Source of the DNA: Diphasiastrum complanatum
Taxonomy: Eukaryota > Streptophyta > Lycopodiopsida > Lycopodiales > Lycopodiaceae
DNA length: 64,000 nt
Reading direction: 5' to 3'
Assembly: GCA_029204225.1 (NCBI GenBank)
Contig: CM055095.1
Span: 10,693,471 to 10,757,470 of the forward strand
Shown: piece after piece, positions 1 through 10,318 of the stretch
Numbering within the stretch: position 1 is the stretch's first letter
How the letters are laid out: every line of letters starts with the position of its first letter
Notes under the pieces: model-generated
Seen by the model: only the letters and a program-made list of their open reading frames with translations
Database searches by the model: none
What the model was told of the DNA's origin: nothing
Position numbers and translations under genes: made by a program

Positions 1-575
1 TGACTTAGAGATAATTTTTTGAAGTTATATTAGTTTAAAATACATTCAATAAAAACTTTTTGAAAGTGTGGGAAAGTTGGTAGTCGAGTTTGACAGAGAT
101 TCAAATTTGAACTTTGGGTACATTGAATCTAGACCCAAAAATAGTAGGATTTACATTTTGGAGGGAAAGCCAAGTGGCCAAATAGGGTTTGGAAACTCTA
201 TAAAAGGATGTAACTCGTGGAGAGACACATCTTCTCTCTTCTCTCTCTCATTTCATCATTGTACATGGTTCTATTTGGGGTCTACTACTCATTGGTGCAT
301 ATCTTGGTGTTATCTTGCAATCTTGTGTGTAGAATGCTCATTTGTTGCTATTTTCGGTTCCACACGTGTGAAATATAGTAGGGTACTCTGATTGTACGGA
401 CATAAAATATATTTTATGTTTTGGTTCATGTTTGATCAATATCTCTTAAAGTTTGCATCTCATTTTGTATGTAGATGCTGATTTTTCTACATTGGCAAGA
501 TTGTTGGTTTGCTCCTTATTGTAACCAAAGATCAGGGACATGGATTGGATCTTGAATGATCTGAAATCCTTAACA
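1..575 (+). mobile_element. Ty1/copia LTR, left end cut by the window
   Basis: This is the right-hand part of a copia LTR of the same family as 3903-4575 and 9071-9709. Shared landmarks are AAAGTGTGGGAAAG near 65-78, a TATAAAAGG promoter box at 199-207, and the closing block around TGATCTGAAATC. It ends at 575 in AATCCTTAACA, a two-mismatch version of the family's terminal repeat AATCTTTCACA. The next base begins a copia RT fragment that occurs uninterrupted at 22278, so this LTR inserted into older retroelement DNA. No PBS follows it. It is therefore a solo LTR or the 3' LTR of an element lying to the left of the window. The short open frames inside it are not coding. Confidence 0.85.
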
Positions 576-576
576 C

Positions 577-648
577 AAACTCTATAAAGCATTGTATGGA
601 TTTAAACAATCACCAAGAGCATGGTTTCAGAGAATTAATTCTTTGTGA
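577..648 (+). pseudogene. copia reverse transcriptase scrap
   Basis: Twenty-three codons and a stop encode the RT motif [19 protein letters not shown], the conserved copia block ahead of the YVDD catalytic box. Nothing of the rest of RT follows. The same scrap occurs at 22278-22350 with the more usual [11 protein letters not shown], preceded there by a few more RT residues. It is a relic carried inside a duplicated segment and does not belong to the LTR on its left. Confidence 0.8.
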
Positions 649-917
649 AATTGTATGTAATTTGCATTTTGTCAATTTCATGTGTACTTCAATAAGATTT
701 AATATTAATTTTACGTGTACTTCATTGGTTTTGATCAACCAATGAATATGTCATCTGCTGAAGAAATGTCTCGAAACAGGTATTTATATTGTAGTATTTA
801 TGAAATAATATGTACTTATGAGATGGACATGTAGCACTGTGTGTTGCATATGACATTTTTTTTTGTGTTAATGCTCAAAGCACAACGCCTCCATGAGATT
901 TTGAAATATTAAAAAGG

Positions 918-1013
918 ATGGAAGCTTATCGGAAAAGCAAATCACGAAAAAGAGCGCAAATGATTGATCGAGTACTTAGTGGAGGAGCATCGTCATCAAG
1001 TTCTGGCATTTGA
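918..1013 (+). pseudogene. small Ser/Lys-rich exon-like frame
   Basis: An ATG-led frame of 31 codons ends in TGA. It is basic at first (RKSKSRKRAQ) and ends in a serine run (ASSSSSGI). In the duplicate near 22.62 kb the frame is broken by CGA to TGA, so this copy is the better preserved. It may be the last exon of an older gene carried in the duplicated block. No family is recognised, and it could equally be chance. Confidence 0.3.
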
Positions 1014-1142
1014 CCTCAACAAAGAACTAATGTACTATGTATTTGTAATTAATAAAAATTTGAGAACAGATTAATTGTCATGCAAATCATTTTTTGCATC
1101 AACAAGCTATCTATTCTTATGTTTGTTACATGAAATTAGTAT

Positions 1143-1277
1143 CAAAAAGAGTACGACGAAAAGATATACTATGAGTGTAAGCAATGCAAAGGATTTAAAA
1201 TTTGACCAAGGCGAATTGTGGCACAACATTTGTGGAAGTTTGGAAAGCATGTTGAGGAGCCTGATTTGGTTTTGGAG
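1143..1277 (+). pseudogene. exon-like frame with C-x2-C ... H-x6-H pattern
   Basis: The frame reads KEYDEKIYYECKQC, then KGFKI, a TGA, and RRIVAQHLWKFGKHVEEP, with a GT donor at 1278. The Cys and His spacing (C-x2-C, 13 residues, H-x6-H) looks like a DNA-binding zinc finger of the kind found at the N-terminus of some plant transposases. That link is inference. Copy 2 keeps the same frame and TGA and splices in phase to another exon at 23070. Here the downstream sequence diverges right after the donor, so this copy lacks its next exon. Confidence 0.4.
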
Positions 1278-1282
1278 GTATA

Positions 1283-1685
1283 AACAAAAAGATTTTTGAT
1301 ATTAGTGAAATATTTTTGGGTATATCAAAATTTTGCTCGGCATTGCTGGCATTTTTACTATTGGGCCAATTTCAAGGCCGTGAAATTTCTGGCTAGCCAC
1401 ATTTAGAAGGGCTGGGACCTATTTCTACATGGACCGGCATTTTTCTTCGGTCATACAAAATCAGACCTTTTCAACGGTTCCTTAGACCGTTTGTACAAAT
1501 ATATTATCTACTACTAATTAACGTGTCTAGCCACTTTAAGGGCGGGCTGGGACCCCTCTTTGATCCAACATTTTGCTTCATATTTTGTCAAATCCACAGT
1601 ATTTTGGTGCTCGTTAAATACTTTGTAGCTGCGTTTTGCTCCAAATTAGCCCGATTTTTGGTGTCAAAATTTTGGCTAACAATTG
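1283..1685. other. unassigned intergenic sequence
   Basis: No credible coding frame is visible. A short phrase (CTAGCCACNTTNAGGGCTGGGACC-like) occurs twice, near 1392 and 1527, as a degenerate direct repeat. It lies between the duplicated segment and the broken end of a minus-strand copia element. Confidence 0.5.
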
Positions 1686-2969
1686 TTCTTTAGTACATAC
1701 ATCCAACAAAATCTATTAAAATCATCAATAAAAGCTACATACATCTTAGCTCCACTATTACTAATTGTAGTAATTCCATGAATATCCAAATGTACAACTT
1801 GAAAAGGCTTTGTAGATCTAGTATAAGGTCTAGTTTGAACAACTTCGCTTGCCTTTTACCTTTTGCAATCAAGATATCCTTTGTTCTGATCATACAAGCA
1901 TTTCCCAAATGAATATTCCTACTTGTAGAGAGAAAAATAGGAATTGTGCCAATCCCTTTGATTGCACACTCACCATCATTGGCCGTGTAGATCACCCTAT
2001 TGTCATCTCCATATGCCAACAAAGTAGTGAAGTACTCTTTGTGAAAAGTCATGTGTGAACTTGCTGCACTATCAATCCACCATAGATCTAGATATCCGTC
2101 ATTAACAAGCATATATGAAGACATCACAAAAGCATCATCATTTTCATTTTGAACATCCAAACCATCCTCATCAAGAGTAAGATTGCCTTGCTTGTCTCCT
2201 TGATCTCTCTTCTTCTTGTAGCACTCACTTGAAAAGTGTCCATTGATGCCAAAATGGAAGCACTTGAGCTTTGATCTATTCTTCTTTTTGCCATTTGAAG
2301 AAGCCTCCCCTTGATCTTGCCCTTTAGATCACTAAGTTTTGCTTTTGCCCTTGAATTTGCGCTTGATGAACATAGCCTCCTCTCCAACTTGAGATGTTGA
2401 TGAAGAATCACCTCTTGCTTGAAGCATATATTCTTCATTGATCAAGATCTCTTGAAGATCAATCAAACTTGGCAAACTCTTTGAATAGCAAGACTTTGAG
2501 CAATGTTAGCATGAGCATCCAACAATCCATTAAGAATAACTTGAACAAGCTCTCCTTCCTTAATGCTCTCATCAATGCAAGCTAACTCGTCATTCAAAGG
2601 TTTCACTCTCAAAATAAAAGTATTTCGACTTTCTTCACTCTTTTGCAAAAAATAAAAGATTTGTCTTCTTAGAGTCAACCCTATAGAAGTAGACTTGGAT
2701 TCATAAAGCTTCTACAATGAATCCCAAACATCCTTTGATGAAGTACTCTTACCAACTTCCTTGAGAAGCTCATTGGTAATATTCATCTTTATCATGTGTA
2801 GAGCCCTTTTGGCCCTCTTGTAATACCTCATTTGATGTTGTTGTGTTGGTGGTCTTTTCTCCAAACCTACAACAATACCCAAAACATCATTCATCTCAAG
2901 AAGTGATTCCATCCTCACTTTCCACAATGAATAGCTGTTTGAGGTAAGCCTACCATTGGCTTTCAACAT
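1686..2969 (-). pseudogene. copia gag-protease-integrase pseudogene (element C)
   Basis: The frame starts at the ATG ending at 2969 with the copia gag N-terminal domain (SLWKVRMESLLEMNDVLGIV). It is cut by an in-frame TAG at 2712-2714 where relatives have lysine, then by a one-base deletion near 2480 and further stops in the basic linker. The nucleocapsid knuckle reads CFHFGINGHFSSEC, so its second cysteine is phenylalanine. The protease active site is DSAAS instead of DSGAS. The last recognisable block is the integrase DDF motif, read on the minus strand near 1730. Compared with copies at 5174 and 10345 the zinc knuckle and protease lesions are private. It cannot encode a working polyprotein. 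Confidence 0.85.
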
Positions 2970-2979
2970 GACTCCTGTT

Positions 2980-3339
2980 GAAAGAACCCAAAGAGAGACA
3001 TGTATAAGTTTGAATGATAGAAGAGAGAGATAATGTCTTATCTTCCCATGAGTTACATCCTTTTATAGTACGTCCAAAACTAGATTCAAACTTGGGTTTC
3101 CCTCCATAATGAAAACGCTACTATTTTTGTGACTAGAATCAATGTATCTACTACTCAAATTGAATCTCTCCAAAACTCGTGTTCTATACTTTCCCACACT
3201 TTCCAAAAGTATGTATTCAAATGCTTTTAGATTAATATAACTTCGAATGGTCAAACTCTAAGTCTAATATAAAAAATGACCTCGATTGCCAAATATACAA
3301 ATATGACTAAAATAGCAAAACTAGTTGAAATCTTTCACA
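2980..3339 (-). repeat. truncated copia LTR of element C
   Basis: On the minus strand it begins TGTGAAAGATTTCAACTAG, the same terminus as the LTRs at 3903 and 9071. It keeps the AAAGTGTGGGAAAG block and a TATAAAAGG box, then breaks off about 360 bp in, in the TTTGGGTTCT block. The remaining part of a roughly 640-670 bp LTR was deleted together with the PBS. Confidence 0.8.
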
Positions 3340-3811
3340 AGTGTTGCCCATTCAAAGTTTCATCAACATGGTGAAACAATGATTATGGCAATGAAGACAC
3401 TTTCTCATTTTCTTGGTTTATGTAGTGCATAGAATAATTTTTGTTGAGATTCCATGATCGGATCATCACGTTTTGCATTGTATATTGCGTATGTTGATAT
3501 GAGTAAGTATGAAAACTATGAGCTCTTAGATTCGTATGAATGAAGGAAACTATTGCATGATTCTAAATTGCAACTTTCATTAATGAAAGTGTCGGAAACA
3601 GAGTAGACATTGGAGAACCAGGCTTTGTAATATTTTTCATTTAATATACAAAATATTTTTGTATGTCTGTTGCCTATTGGCTTGTATAAATTTGCATGTT
3701 TTTTGAAATTTTTTATAATCCGTTGATTTTGTATTATGACGAATTTGGACTATTATGTAAAACCATTGTAGAAGTTGCAATATATAGTTGTTCTTTGTGC
3801 TAGTCCCACCA
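3340..3811. repeat. inverted duplicate arm, left (matches 8588-9070)
   Basis: The reverse complement of this stretch matches 8588-9070 over its whole length, with scattered substitutions and small indels. It lies directly outside the LTR of copia C, as the right copy lies directly outside the LTR of copia B. The duplicated unit is therefore flank plus LTR plus 5' half of the element. No coding frame is conserved in both arms. Confidence 0.8.
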
Positions 3812-3902
3812 AGCAAGACCTGCAGGTAGCCATCCAACATGAGCAAACGAAAAAGGACCAACTCCTGAAGCTGCAATAGCATGGAGAAGTTCTCCAAAGA
3901 TA
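3812..3902 (-). other. exon-like frame of unknown origin
   Basis: On the minus strand one frame stays open through HAIAASGVGPFSFAHVGW and on to LPAGLAWWD before a stop just inside the inverted arm. The composition is more protein-like than its surroundings. The stretch is absent from the right-hand arm, which diverges here. It may be a captured exon, but it is only about 30 codons long and I recognise no family. Confidence 0.25.
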
Positions 3903-4575
3903 TGTGAAAGATTCAACTAGTTTCATCACATTTTGCAATATTTTCATATTTGACATATTGAGGCCAAAACTTGTTTTAGACTTAGAGGTTGACTTTTCAA
4001 AGTTCATTAGTCTAAATTTCATTTGAATAAACACTTTTTGAAAGTGTGGGAAAGATAGAATTCGAGTTTGAGTAGATTCAATTTAAATAAGTTGGGTACA
4101 TTGAATCTAGACCCAAAATTGGTAGGGTTAGCATTTTGGTGGGAAAGCCAAGTGGCCACATAGGGTTTGGACCTGCTATTAAAGGATGTAACTCATGGAA
4201 AGGGTCATCTTCTCTCTTCTCTATCTCATTTCATGCTTATACATGGTTCTCTTGGGTTCTACTACATGGTTCTCTCGGGTTCTACTATCCATTGGTGCAT
4301 TATCTTGGTGATTGCTTGCAATTCTATGTGTAGAATGATCTATATTTGTTATTTTTGGATCCACATGTGTGAAATACGGTAGCTTGCTAGTTTTGTACGG
4401 ACAGCAATAGTACATAATCATTTCATTCAAGTTTGATCAAGTTCTATTAGTGTTTGCATCTCAAATTGTGTGTAGATGCTGATTTTTCTATATTGGTGAA
4501 ATTGGTAGTGTATTTTTCTTTCTAACCAAAGATCATTCAAGTAGATTGGATCTTAAGGATCTGAAATCTTTCACA
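3903..4575 (+). repeat. 5' LTR of copia element A
   Basis: The LTR runs from TGTGAAAGATT to AATCTTTCACA, an exact 11-bp terminal inverted repeat, and is 673 bp long. Its right end abuts a canonical PBS. The promoter box position carries TATTAAAGG, one base away from the TATAAAAGG of sister LTRs. A direct repeat of GGTTCTCTNGGGTTCTACTA occurs inside, around 4245-4288. No matching 3' LTR is found downstream. Confidence 0.92.
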
Positions 4576-4587
4576 TGGTATCAGAGC
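4576..4587 (+). promoter_or_regulatory. primer binding site, initiator tRNA-Met type
   Basis: TGGTATCAGAGC follows the LTR with no spacer. This is the standard plant copia minus-strand primer site, complementary to the 3' end of the initiator methionine tRNA. It fixes the right border of the LTR at 4575. Confidence 0.95.
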
Positions 4588-5173
4588 TTGTGTTTCAGAT
4601 TATGGAGAAAATCAGATCTATCAATGATTTGGTGAAGATATCAAGTCTAGAGCATGCTAGAGAGGATTCTACACTAAAATCGAATTTTTTTGCTTTTGTA
4701 GATTGTATCTTTTGTAGATCAAAACACTAAATAGGTCAATATACTTGTTCAATTCCGTTTTTTGAATTCACATGCTGGATTTGGCCAATTTTTTTATCAT
4801 TGGTTCAGCCTAAGTGGTGGCTTATAGATTGCATATCAAATTTTCAGCATTTGCATGTAGATTTGGAATAGTCAATTTTTTGTGATTTTGTCAAAACCCT
4901 AATTTTGATTGGATCTCTAGATAGTGAAGTTTCTGGACTTCATTTGAGTGTGTTTCAATCTTAGGAAGTGGCAAAAGTCATTAGATTGAGGATAGATCAT
5001 AGGTTGATCAAGATTTCATGATTCTATGTGTTGATTTGCTTGGATGAGTGCTAGAAGAGAATTTGTGAGATAGTTTCAAATCTTGGTGATTTCTTTTGAA
5101 AGCATTTGTTGTTGTTAAAAGGAGTGCTTTGTGAATTGAAGCAGGTTGAGAGAGAAGATCAGGTCATTGCTAC
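4588..5173 (+). other. copia A untranslated leader
   Basis: About 590 bp of AT-rich leader lies between the PBS and the gag ATG. There is no long open frame. The last 200 bp (from about 4977) are conserved in copia B at 9711-9940. The first 400 bp are missing there, which is how element B lost its PBS. Confidence 0.75.
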
Positions 5174-7660
5174 ATGGCAACCTCAATTGGAGTCATGTTA
5201 GAAGCCAATGATAGACTTACCTCAAGTAACTATTCATTATGGAAAGTAAGGATGGAGTCACTTCTTGAGATGAATGATGTTTTGGATATTGTTGTAGGTT
5301 TGGGGGAGAGACCAGCAACACAACAAGATCAATTGAGATATGACAAGAGGGCCAAGAAGGCTCTACACATGATAAAGATGAATGTTACCAATGAACTTCT
5401 CAAGGAAGTTGGTAAGTGCACATCATCTTTGGAAGCTTGGAATTCATTGAAGAAGCTTTATGAAACCAAGTCTACTTCTAGAGTGTTGACTCTAAGAAGG
5501 CTAATCTTTTCTTGTTTGCAAAAGAATGAAGAAAGTCGAAGTACTTTTGTTTTGAGAATGAAAGCATTGAATGATGAGTTAGCTTGCATAGATGAAAGCA
5601 TTAAGGAAGGAGAACGCTTTTCAAGTGATTCTTAATGGCTTGTTGGATGCTCATGCTAACATTGTTCAAAGTATTGCTATTCAAAAGACTTTGCCAAGTT
5701 TGATGGATCTTCAAGAGATATCTTGATCAATGAGGAATATAGGCTTCAAGCAAGAGGTGGATCTACATCGACACTTCAAGAGGATGCTATGTTCACAAAG
5801 GGCAAATTCAAGGGCAAAACCAAAAGCAAGTGGTCTAAAGGGCAAGATCAAGTGGATGCTTCTTCAAGTGGCAAAAAGAAGGATAGATCAAAGCTCAAGT
5901 GCTTCTATTGTGGCATCAAAGGACACTTTTCAAGTGAGTGCTACAAGAAGAAGAGAGATCAAGGAGACAGACAAGGTAATCTTACTCTTGATGAGGATGG
6001 TTTGGATGTGCAAGATGCAAATGATTATGCTTTTGTGATGTCTTCATGTATGCTTGCTAATGATGGAGATCTAGATCCTTGGTGGACTAATAGTGGAGCA
6101 AGTTCACACATGACCTTTCACAAAGAGTACTTCACTTCTTTGTTGGCATTTGGAGATGACAAGAGGGTGATCTACACAACCAATGATGGTGAGTGTGCAA
6201 TCAAAGGGATTGGCACAATTCCTATTTCTCTCTCTACAAATAGGAATGTTCATTTAAAGGATGTCTTGTTTATTCCATCTATTACCAAGAATTTGCTTAG
6301 TGTGAGTCAAATGCTAATTAAGGGCCTCAAGGTGGAGTTTGATGGAGATGCTTGTTTGATCAAAAGGAAGGATGTCTTAATTGGAAAAGGTAAAAGGCAA
6401 GGGAGGTTGTTCAAACTTGATGCTTGTGTTATTGCTAACCAAGTTGGATGTGTTGCAAGGGAGCAAATTTCTATTCAAGAGGTTTGGCACAAAAGGATGG
6501 TACACCTCAACTTCAAGTCATTGGAGGTAATGGCAAGGAAGAAGGTTGTGATTGGTCTTCCAAGTTCCTTAAGTAATGACAAGCATGTTTGTGAGTCTTG
6601 TGCTTTGTCTAAGTCACATAGACTACCTTATACTAGATCTATTTCTAGATCTACAAAGCCTTTTCAACTTGTACATTCGGATATTCATGGATTTATTACA
6701 ATTAGCAATAGTGGAGCTAAGATGTATGTAACATTCATTGATGATTTTAGTAGATCTTGTTGGATCTTTCTACTAAAGAACAAGGATGAAGTGTATGATG
6801 TCTTTGTCAAGTTCAAGAATGCAAGGAAGAAATTCTACAAAGATCAAGTGCTTGAGAGGTGACAATGGTGGTGAGTACATATCTAACAAGTTCAAGGCCT
6901 TTTGTGATGAGCATGGGATCAAGAGGCAGTATACAACATCAAGGACCCCACAACAAAATGGAGTGGCTGAAAGGAAGAATACAACTTTATGTGAAAGTGC
7001 TAAAGCTATGAGGTTAAGTGCTAATCTTGACAAACCATTTTGGGATCAAGCTTTGTTGTGTGCCAATTTCTTGTGCAATAGGTGGTCGAGTGCTATTTTG
7101 GATGGAAGGACACCTTTTGAGATGCTATTCAAGAGGAGGCCGAGTGTCAACTTTCTAAGAACCTTTGGATGCACATGCTATGTCAACATTACTCTTGATG
7201 ATAGGACCAAGGAGGATCCATCTTCAAGAAGAGGTATTTTTGTTGGATATAGTGAGGTGAGTAAAGCCTACAAGGTTTACATTTCTTCTACTAACAAAGT
7301 GATTGTTGGTAGAGATGTCATTTTTGATGAGGGGAACATTCCAAAGGTGTCTTCAAGCATGATTGATGGTAAAGTATATGGATCTAACATTTTTGATGTT
7401 GATGAGAAGGATTCTACTTTGGATGGTGGTGATGATGGACCTTCATCAAGTCAAAAGCCAAGGAGAACATCAAGAGAAAGACAAGTACCTTCAAGGCTCA
7501 CATATGATCAAAAGGGTAAGCAAGTAGTTTCTGGAAATTATGTTGCTTTCCTAACCTCTTTGTATGATCCTGCAAGTGTAGATCAATCAAGGAAAGAAGA
7601 GGAGTGGATCCAAGCAATGGATCTTGAGTATCAATCTCTTATGAAGAGTGGAACATCTTT
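5174..7660 (+). pseudogene. copia gag-pol pseudogene (element A)
   Basis: It starts at ATG 5174 (MATSIGVMLEANDRLTSSNY). Domains in order: gag (5174-about 5800), knuckle CFYCGIKGHFSSEC near 5900, protease near 6090, pre-integrase HHCC motif (HKRMVHLN, CESCALSK), then integrase core with DIHG, RGDNGGEY and PQQNGVAERKN. One extra base near 5615 and two extra bases near 5722 shift and then restore the frame. A third shift near 6825 splits integrase. The protease motif reads NSGAS, so the catalytic Asp is Asn. The frame reaches the start of the RT domain (EEEWIQAMDLEYQSLMKSGT) and then leaves copia sequence entirely. RT and RNase H are missing, so it is not autonomous. Confidence 0.9.
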
Positions 7661-7988
7661 TGGAGGATCTTCTTGTGTACATGGAGCTATGCAAGTGGAT
7701 GGATGTTATCTTGCTGTAAAATCAAGTAATGAATCTGGAAACCAAATTTTGTTCAATGACTTTGATGGTCAAGTTGAAGATCGAGAGGTTGATCTCAAAG
7801 CGCTTCAACTAGTCAAAAGGGAAGTTGGCAATTTGGAGCTAGTCAAGAGCATCAAAGTAGAGGTAATTGGCAAGGGTGTTATGGATCTAATTTTGCAGCA
7901 TATTGAAGGCTCAAGTAACGCCACCAACATTGGAAGCTACACAGGCCAGTTTGGGCCAGGATCAAGGATCACACGTAGCAGGGCATGA
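7661..7988 (+). other. in-frame foreign tail fused to the copia frame
   Basis: After SLMKSGT the reading frame stays open for about 110 codons without resembling copia RT, ending GSRITRSRA and a stop. The final GxxITRSRA resembles the tail seen at the C-terminus of some gypsy polyproteins. The stretch may therefore be the end of another retroelement joined by recombination. That assignment is tentative. No matching sequence occurs elsewhere in the window. Confidence 0.4.
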
Positions 7989-8587
7989 TACGCAAGATCA
8001 AGCCCCGAAGCAGGGCCCATATCAATTAGGGTGTAGAAACAAGTCAAGGGCAGATCGAGGATGAACAACAAGCATCCACCTCCTCGGGTTCTCGCTTGAT
8101 ATATGTCAGCCGAGCCTTTTGCAAACCAAAGATGGTAGGGGATGAAATCAATGTGTATCTAGTCCAATACCCATATGAATCCTCATGTGACGGCTGACAA
8201 TTATCTTTCTCAATAAAGGACATCAAAATCAATGAGCTTTTACTCGGCTACTCAAAGTAGAAGTTTGTGGAAATCTAGACAACATAGTGAAATACTTGAG
8301 AAAAGATCAGTTTTGAAATACTGATGTAGAAAGGATACAGAAAACAACCAGTGAATTTGTGGATGCAGTTCAAAGTGCATGGGGAGCAGATCATCTAACA
8401 CTATTATAGACAAATATGTGTAACTAATCTAGATACTTTTGGTACTGATTCATATATTGTTTGTATGACATGCAGCACATATTCTGGCATCATTCGACAT
8501 TCTTTGCAACAATAGCATATGGTATTTGCAAGGAATGGAAAAATCTCATTGACAAGCAAGAGCGGCCTTTCATAAAAGTACACAACA
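7989..8587. other. unassigned sequence between two copia copies
   Basis: Short frames on both strands are not convincing. There is no LTR, PBS or terminal repeat, so this is not the 3' end of copia A. It runs up to the point where the inverted duplicate arm begins. Confidence 0.5.
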
Positions 8588-9070
8588 TGGTGGGACTAGC
8601 ACAAAGAACAAGTATATATTGCAACTTTTCCAATGGTTTTACATCACAGTCCAAATTTGTCATAATACAAAATCAAAAGATTATGAAATATTTTAAAAAG
8701 CATGCAAATTTATACAGGCCAATAGGCAATAGACATACAAAAATATTTTGTGTATTAAATGAAAAATATTACAAAGTCTGGTTCTGCAATGTCTACTCTA
8801 TTTCCAACACTTTCATTAATGAAAGTTGCAATTTAGAATTATGCAACAGTTTCCTTCATTTGTACGGATCCAAGAGCTCATAGTTTTCATACTTACTCAT
8901 ATCAACATACGCAACATACAATGCAAAATGTGATGATCCAATCATGGAATCTGAACAAAAATTATTCTATGCACCCTATTAAAATTATGTCCTCCAAGAA
9001 AATGAGAAAGTCTCTTCATTGCCATAATCATTGTTTCACCATGCTGGTGAAACTTTGAATGGGCAACACT
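8588..9070. repeat. inverted duplicate arm, right (matches 3340-3811)
   Basis: Starting at TGGTGGGACTAGCAC, this is the reverse complement of 3340-3811 and ends at the first base of the LTR of copia B. A 140-codon open frame covering 8461-8883 spans the junction with unrelated sequence, so it is not a conserved gene. Confidence 0.8.
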
Positions 9071-9709
9071 TGTGAAAGATGTCAACTAGTTTTTTTTATA
9101 TTGGTCGTATTTGTATATTTGGCAATTGAGGCCAATTTTCATATCAGACTTAGAGTTTGACTTTTCAAAGTTACATTAGTCTAAAAGCATTTGAATAAAC
9201 ACTTTTGGAAAGTGTGGGAAACTATAGAACACAAGTTCTGGAGAGATTCAATTTGAGTAGTAGATGCATTGAATCTAGTCAGGAAAATAGTAGGGTTTTT
9301 ATTATGGAGGGAAACCAAAGTTTAAATTTAGGTTTGGATCTACTATAAAAGGATATAAAAGGAAGAGAAGAAATTGAATGGTTCATTAAAGCTTATACAT
9401 GGTTCTCTTTGGGTTCTACTATCCATTGGTGCACTATACTTGTGATATCTTGCAATTTTGTGTGTAGAATGTTCATTAAATGCTATTTTCAGATCCACAC
9501 ATGTGAAATACAGTAGCTTACAATTTTTGTATGAAAAACAGCATTAATTTATGTTTTGATTGATGTTTGATCAATATCTATTATAGTTTTCATCTCATTC
9601 ATAGTGTAGATGTTGGTTTTTCTACATTGGCAAGATTGGTGATTTTCTTGTCTTTCTAAACAAAGATCAAAAGGATATTTTTGATCTTAATGATCTGAAT
9701 TTTTTCACA
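9071..9709 (+). repeat. 5' LTR of copia element B
   Basis: A 639-bp LTR starts TGTGAAAGATG and ends TTTTTTCACA, with a TATAAAAGG box near 9351. It belongs to the family of the LTR at 3903 but is closer to the truncated LTR at 2980-3339. The expected PBS is not present. The next bases (TGTCATTAGATTGAGG) match the copia A leader from 4977, so the PBS and about 400 bp were deleted. Confidence 0.88.
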
Positions 9710-9940
9710 TGTCATTAGATTGAGGGTAGATCATAGGTTGATCAAGATTTCACTATTCTACGTGTTGATTTGCTTGGTTTAAGTGCTAGAAGAAAATTGA
9801 GAAGTTTCATATCTTTGTGATTTCCTTTTGAAAACATTTGTTGTTGCTCAAAGGAGTTGTTTGTGCATTGAAACAGGTTGAAAGAGAGGATCGGGTCTTC
9901 GCTACATGCTGCATCAAGTGGAGTCATGTTGGAAGCCAAC
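9710..9940 (+). other. copia B leader remnant
   Basis: This corresponds to 4977-5205 of copia A: the end of the leader and the first gag codons (SGVMLEAN). It is interrupted at 9941 by an inserted terminal-inverted-repeat element. The gag initiator region is degenerate (CTACATGCTGCATC where A has CTACATGGCAACC). Confidence 0.75.
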
Positions 9941-10315
9941 ATTAGAGGAGTTCTAAATCCAAAAAAGACCCTTTGTAAAGATTCTTTTTATATTTTTTCT
10001 CAATTTTTTCTTGCACATGGACCAATCAAAACACTCAAATTTGAAATCTATGTAACGTAACTTTTTGAGTCTACATTTTAATTCCACACTAAACATGGCA
10101 TAACTTTTTAGTGGTAAGTCCAAATTTAGCGAAGTTTGGTGTATTTAGAAGCCTCGGTAAGGGCTTTCCAATGATATGTTACATGGCATACTTCTGAGCT
10201 ACGATTAAAAAGTTATGGCAAGTCAAAAATATTAGTGTTATAATATTTTAATAATATAAACTACATCTTGCACGAATTCTTAAAGGGTCTTTTTGGAGCT
10301 CAAAACTCCTCTAAT
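9941..10315. mobile_element. MITE-like insertion, 375 bp, in copia B gag
   Basis: The insertion begins ATTAGAGGAGTT and ends AACTCCTCTAAT. The outer 45 bp or so form an imperfect terminal inverted repeat that includes AAAAAGACCCTTT on both sides. It has no coding capacity. Comparison with the uninterrupted gag at 5200 places it exactly between the codons for EAN and RLTS. A second, inner inverted pair (CATAACTTTTTA and TAAAAAGTTATG) lies around 10098 and 10206. The target duplication is short or degenerate (possibly TA or AT), so the superfamily is undecided. Confidence 0.8.
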
Positions 10316-10318
10316 GTG

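Larger units (their letters stand above)
576..1282 (+). repeat. duplicated segment, copy 1 (copy 2 at 22278-22984)
   Basis: This stretch matches 22278-22984 almost base for base, from the RT scrap to the splice donor of the second exon-like frame. Several differences are C-to-T or G-to-A at CpG sites. An example is a CGA arginine codon at 969-971 that is TGA in the other copy. This suggests decay of methylated DNA after duplication. Here the left edge is an inserted LTR. In copy 2 the retroelement frame continues leftwards for several codons. Confidence 0.85.
1686..3339 (-). mobile_element. copia element C, 5' half only, minus strand
   Basis: Reading right to left, this holds a truncated LTR (3339 to about 2980), then gag, zinc knuckle, protease and the start of integrase, where it stops abruptly near 1686. 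The LTR is joined straight to the gag start, so the second half of the LTR, the PBS and the leader are missing. RT, RNase H and the 3' LTR are absent. With its flank (3340-3811) it forms an inverted duplicate of 8588-12020. Confidence 0.85.

Noticed and set aside
3753..4034. 93-codon minus-strand frame overlapping the copia A LTR start
   Set aside because: It spans the LTR insertion point at 3903, so it cannot be an ancestral gene.
5730..6038. 102-codon frame inside copia A (and equivalents at 2124-2438 and 10834-11328)
   Set aside because: It is an out-of-frame shadow of the Lys-rich linker and zinc knuckle. It recurs only because the copies are homologous.
8461..8883. 140-codon frame upstream of copia B
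   Set aside because: It crosses the boundary between unrelated sequence and the inverted duplicate arm, and the equivalent part of the left arm is not open in the same frame.
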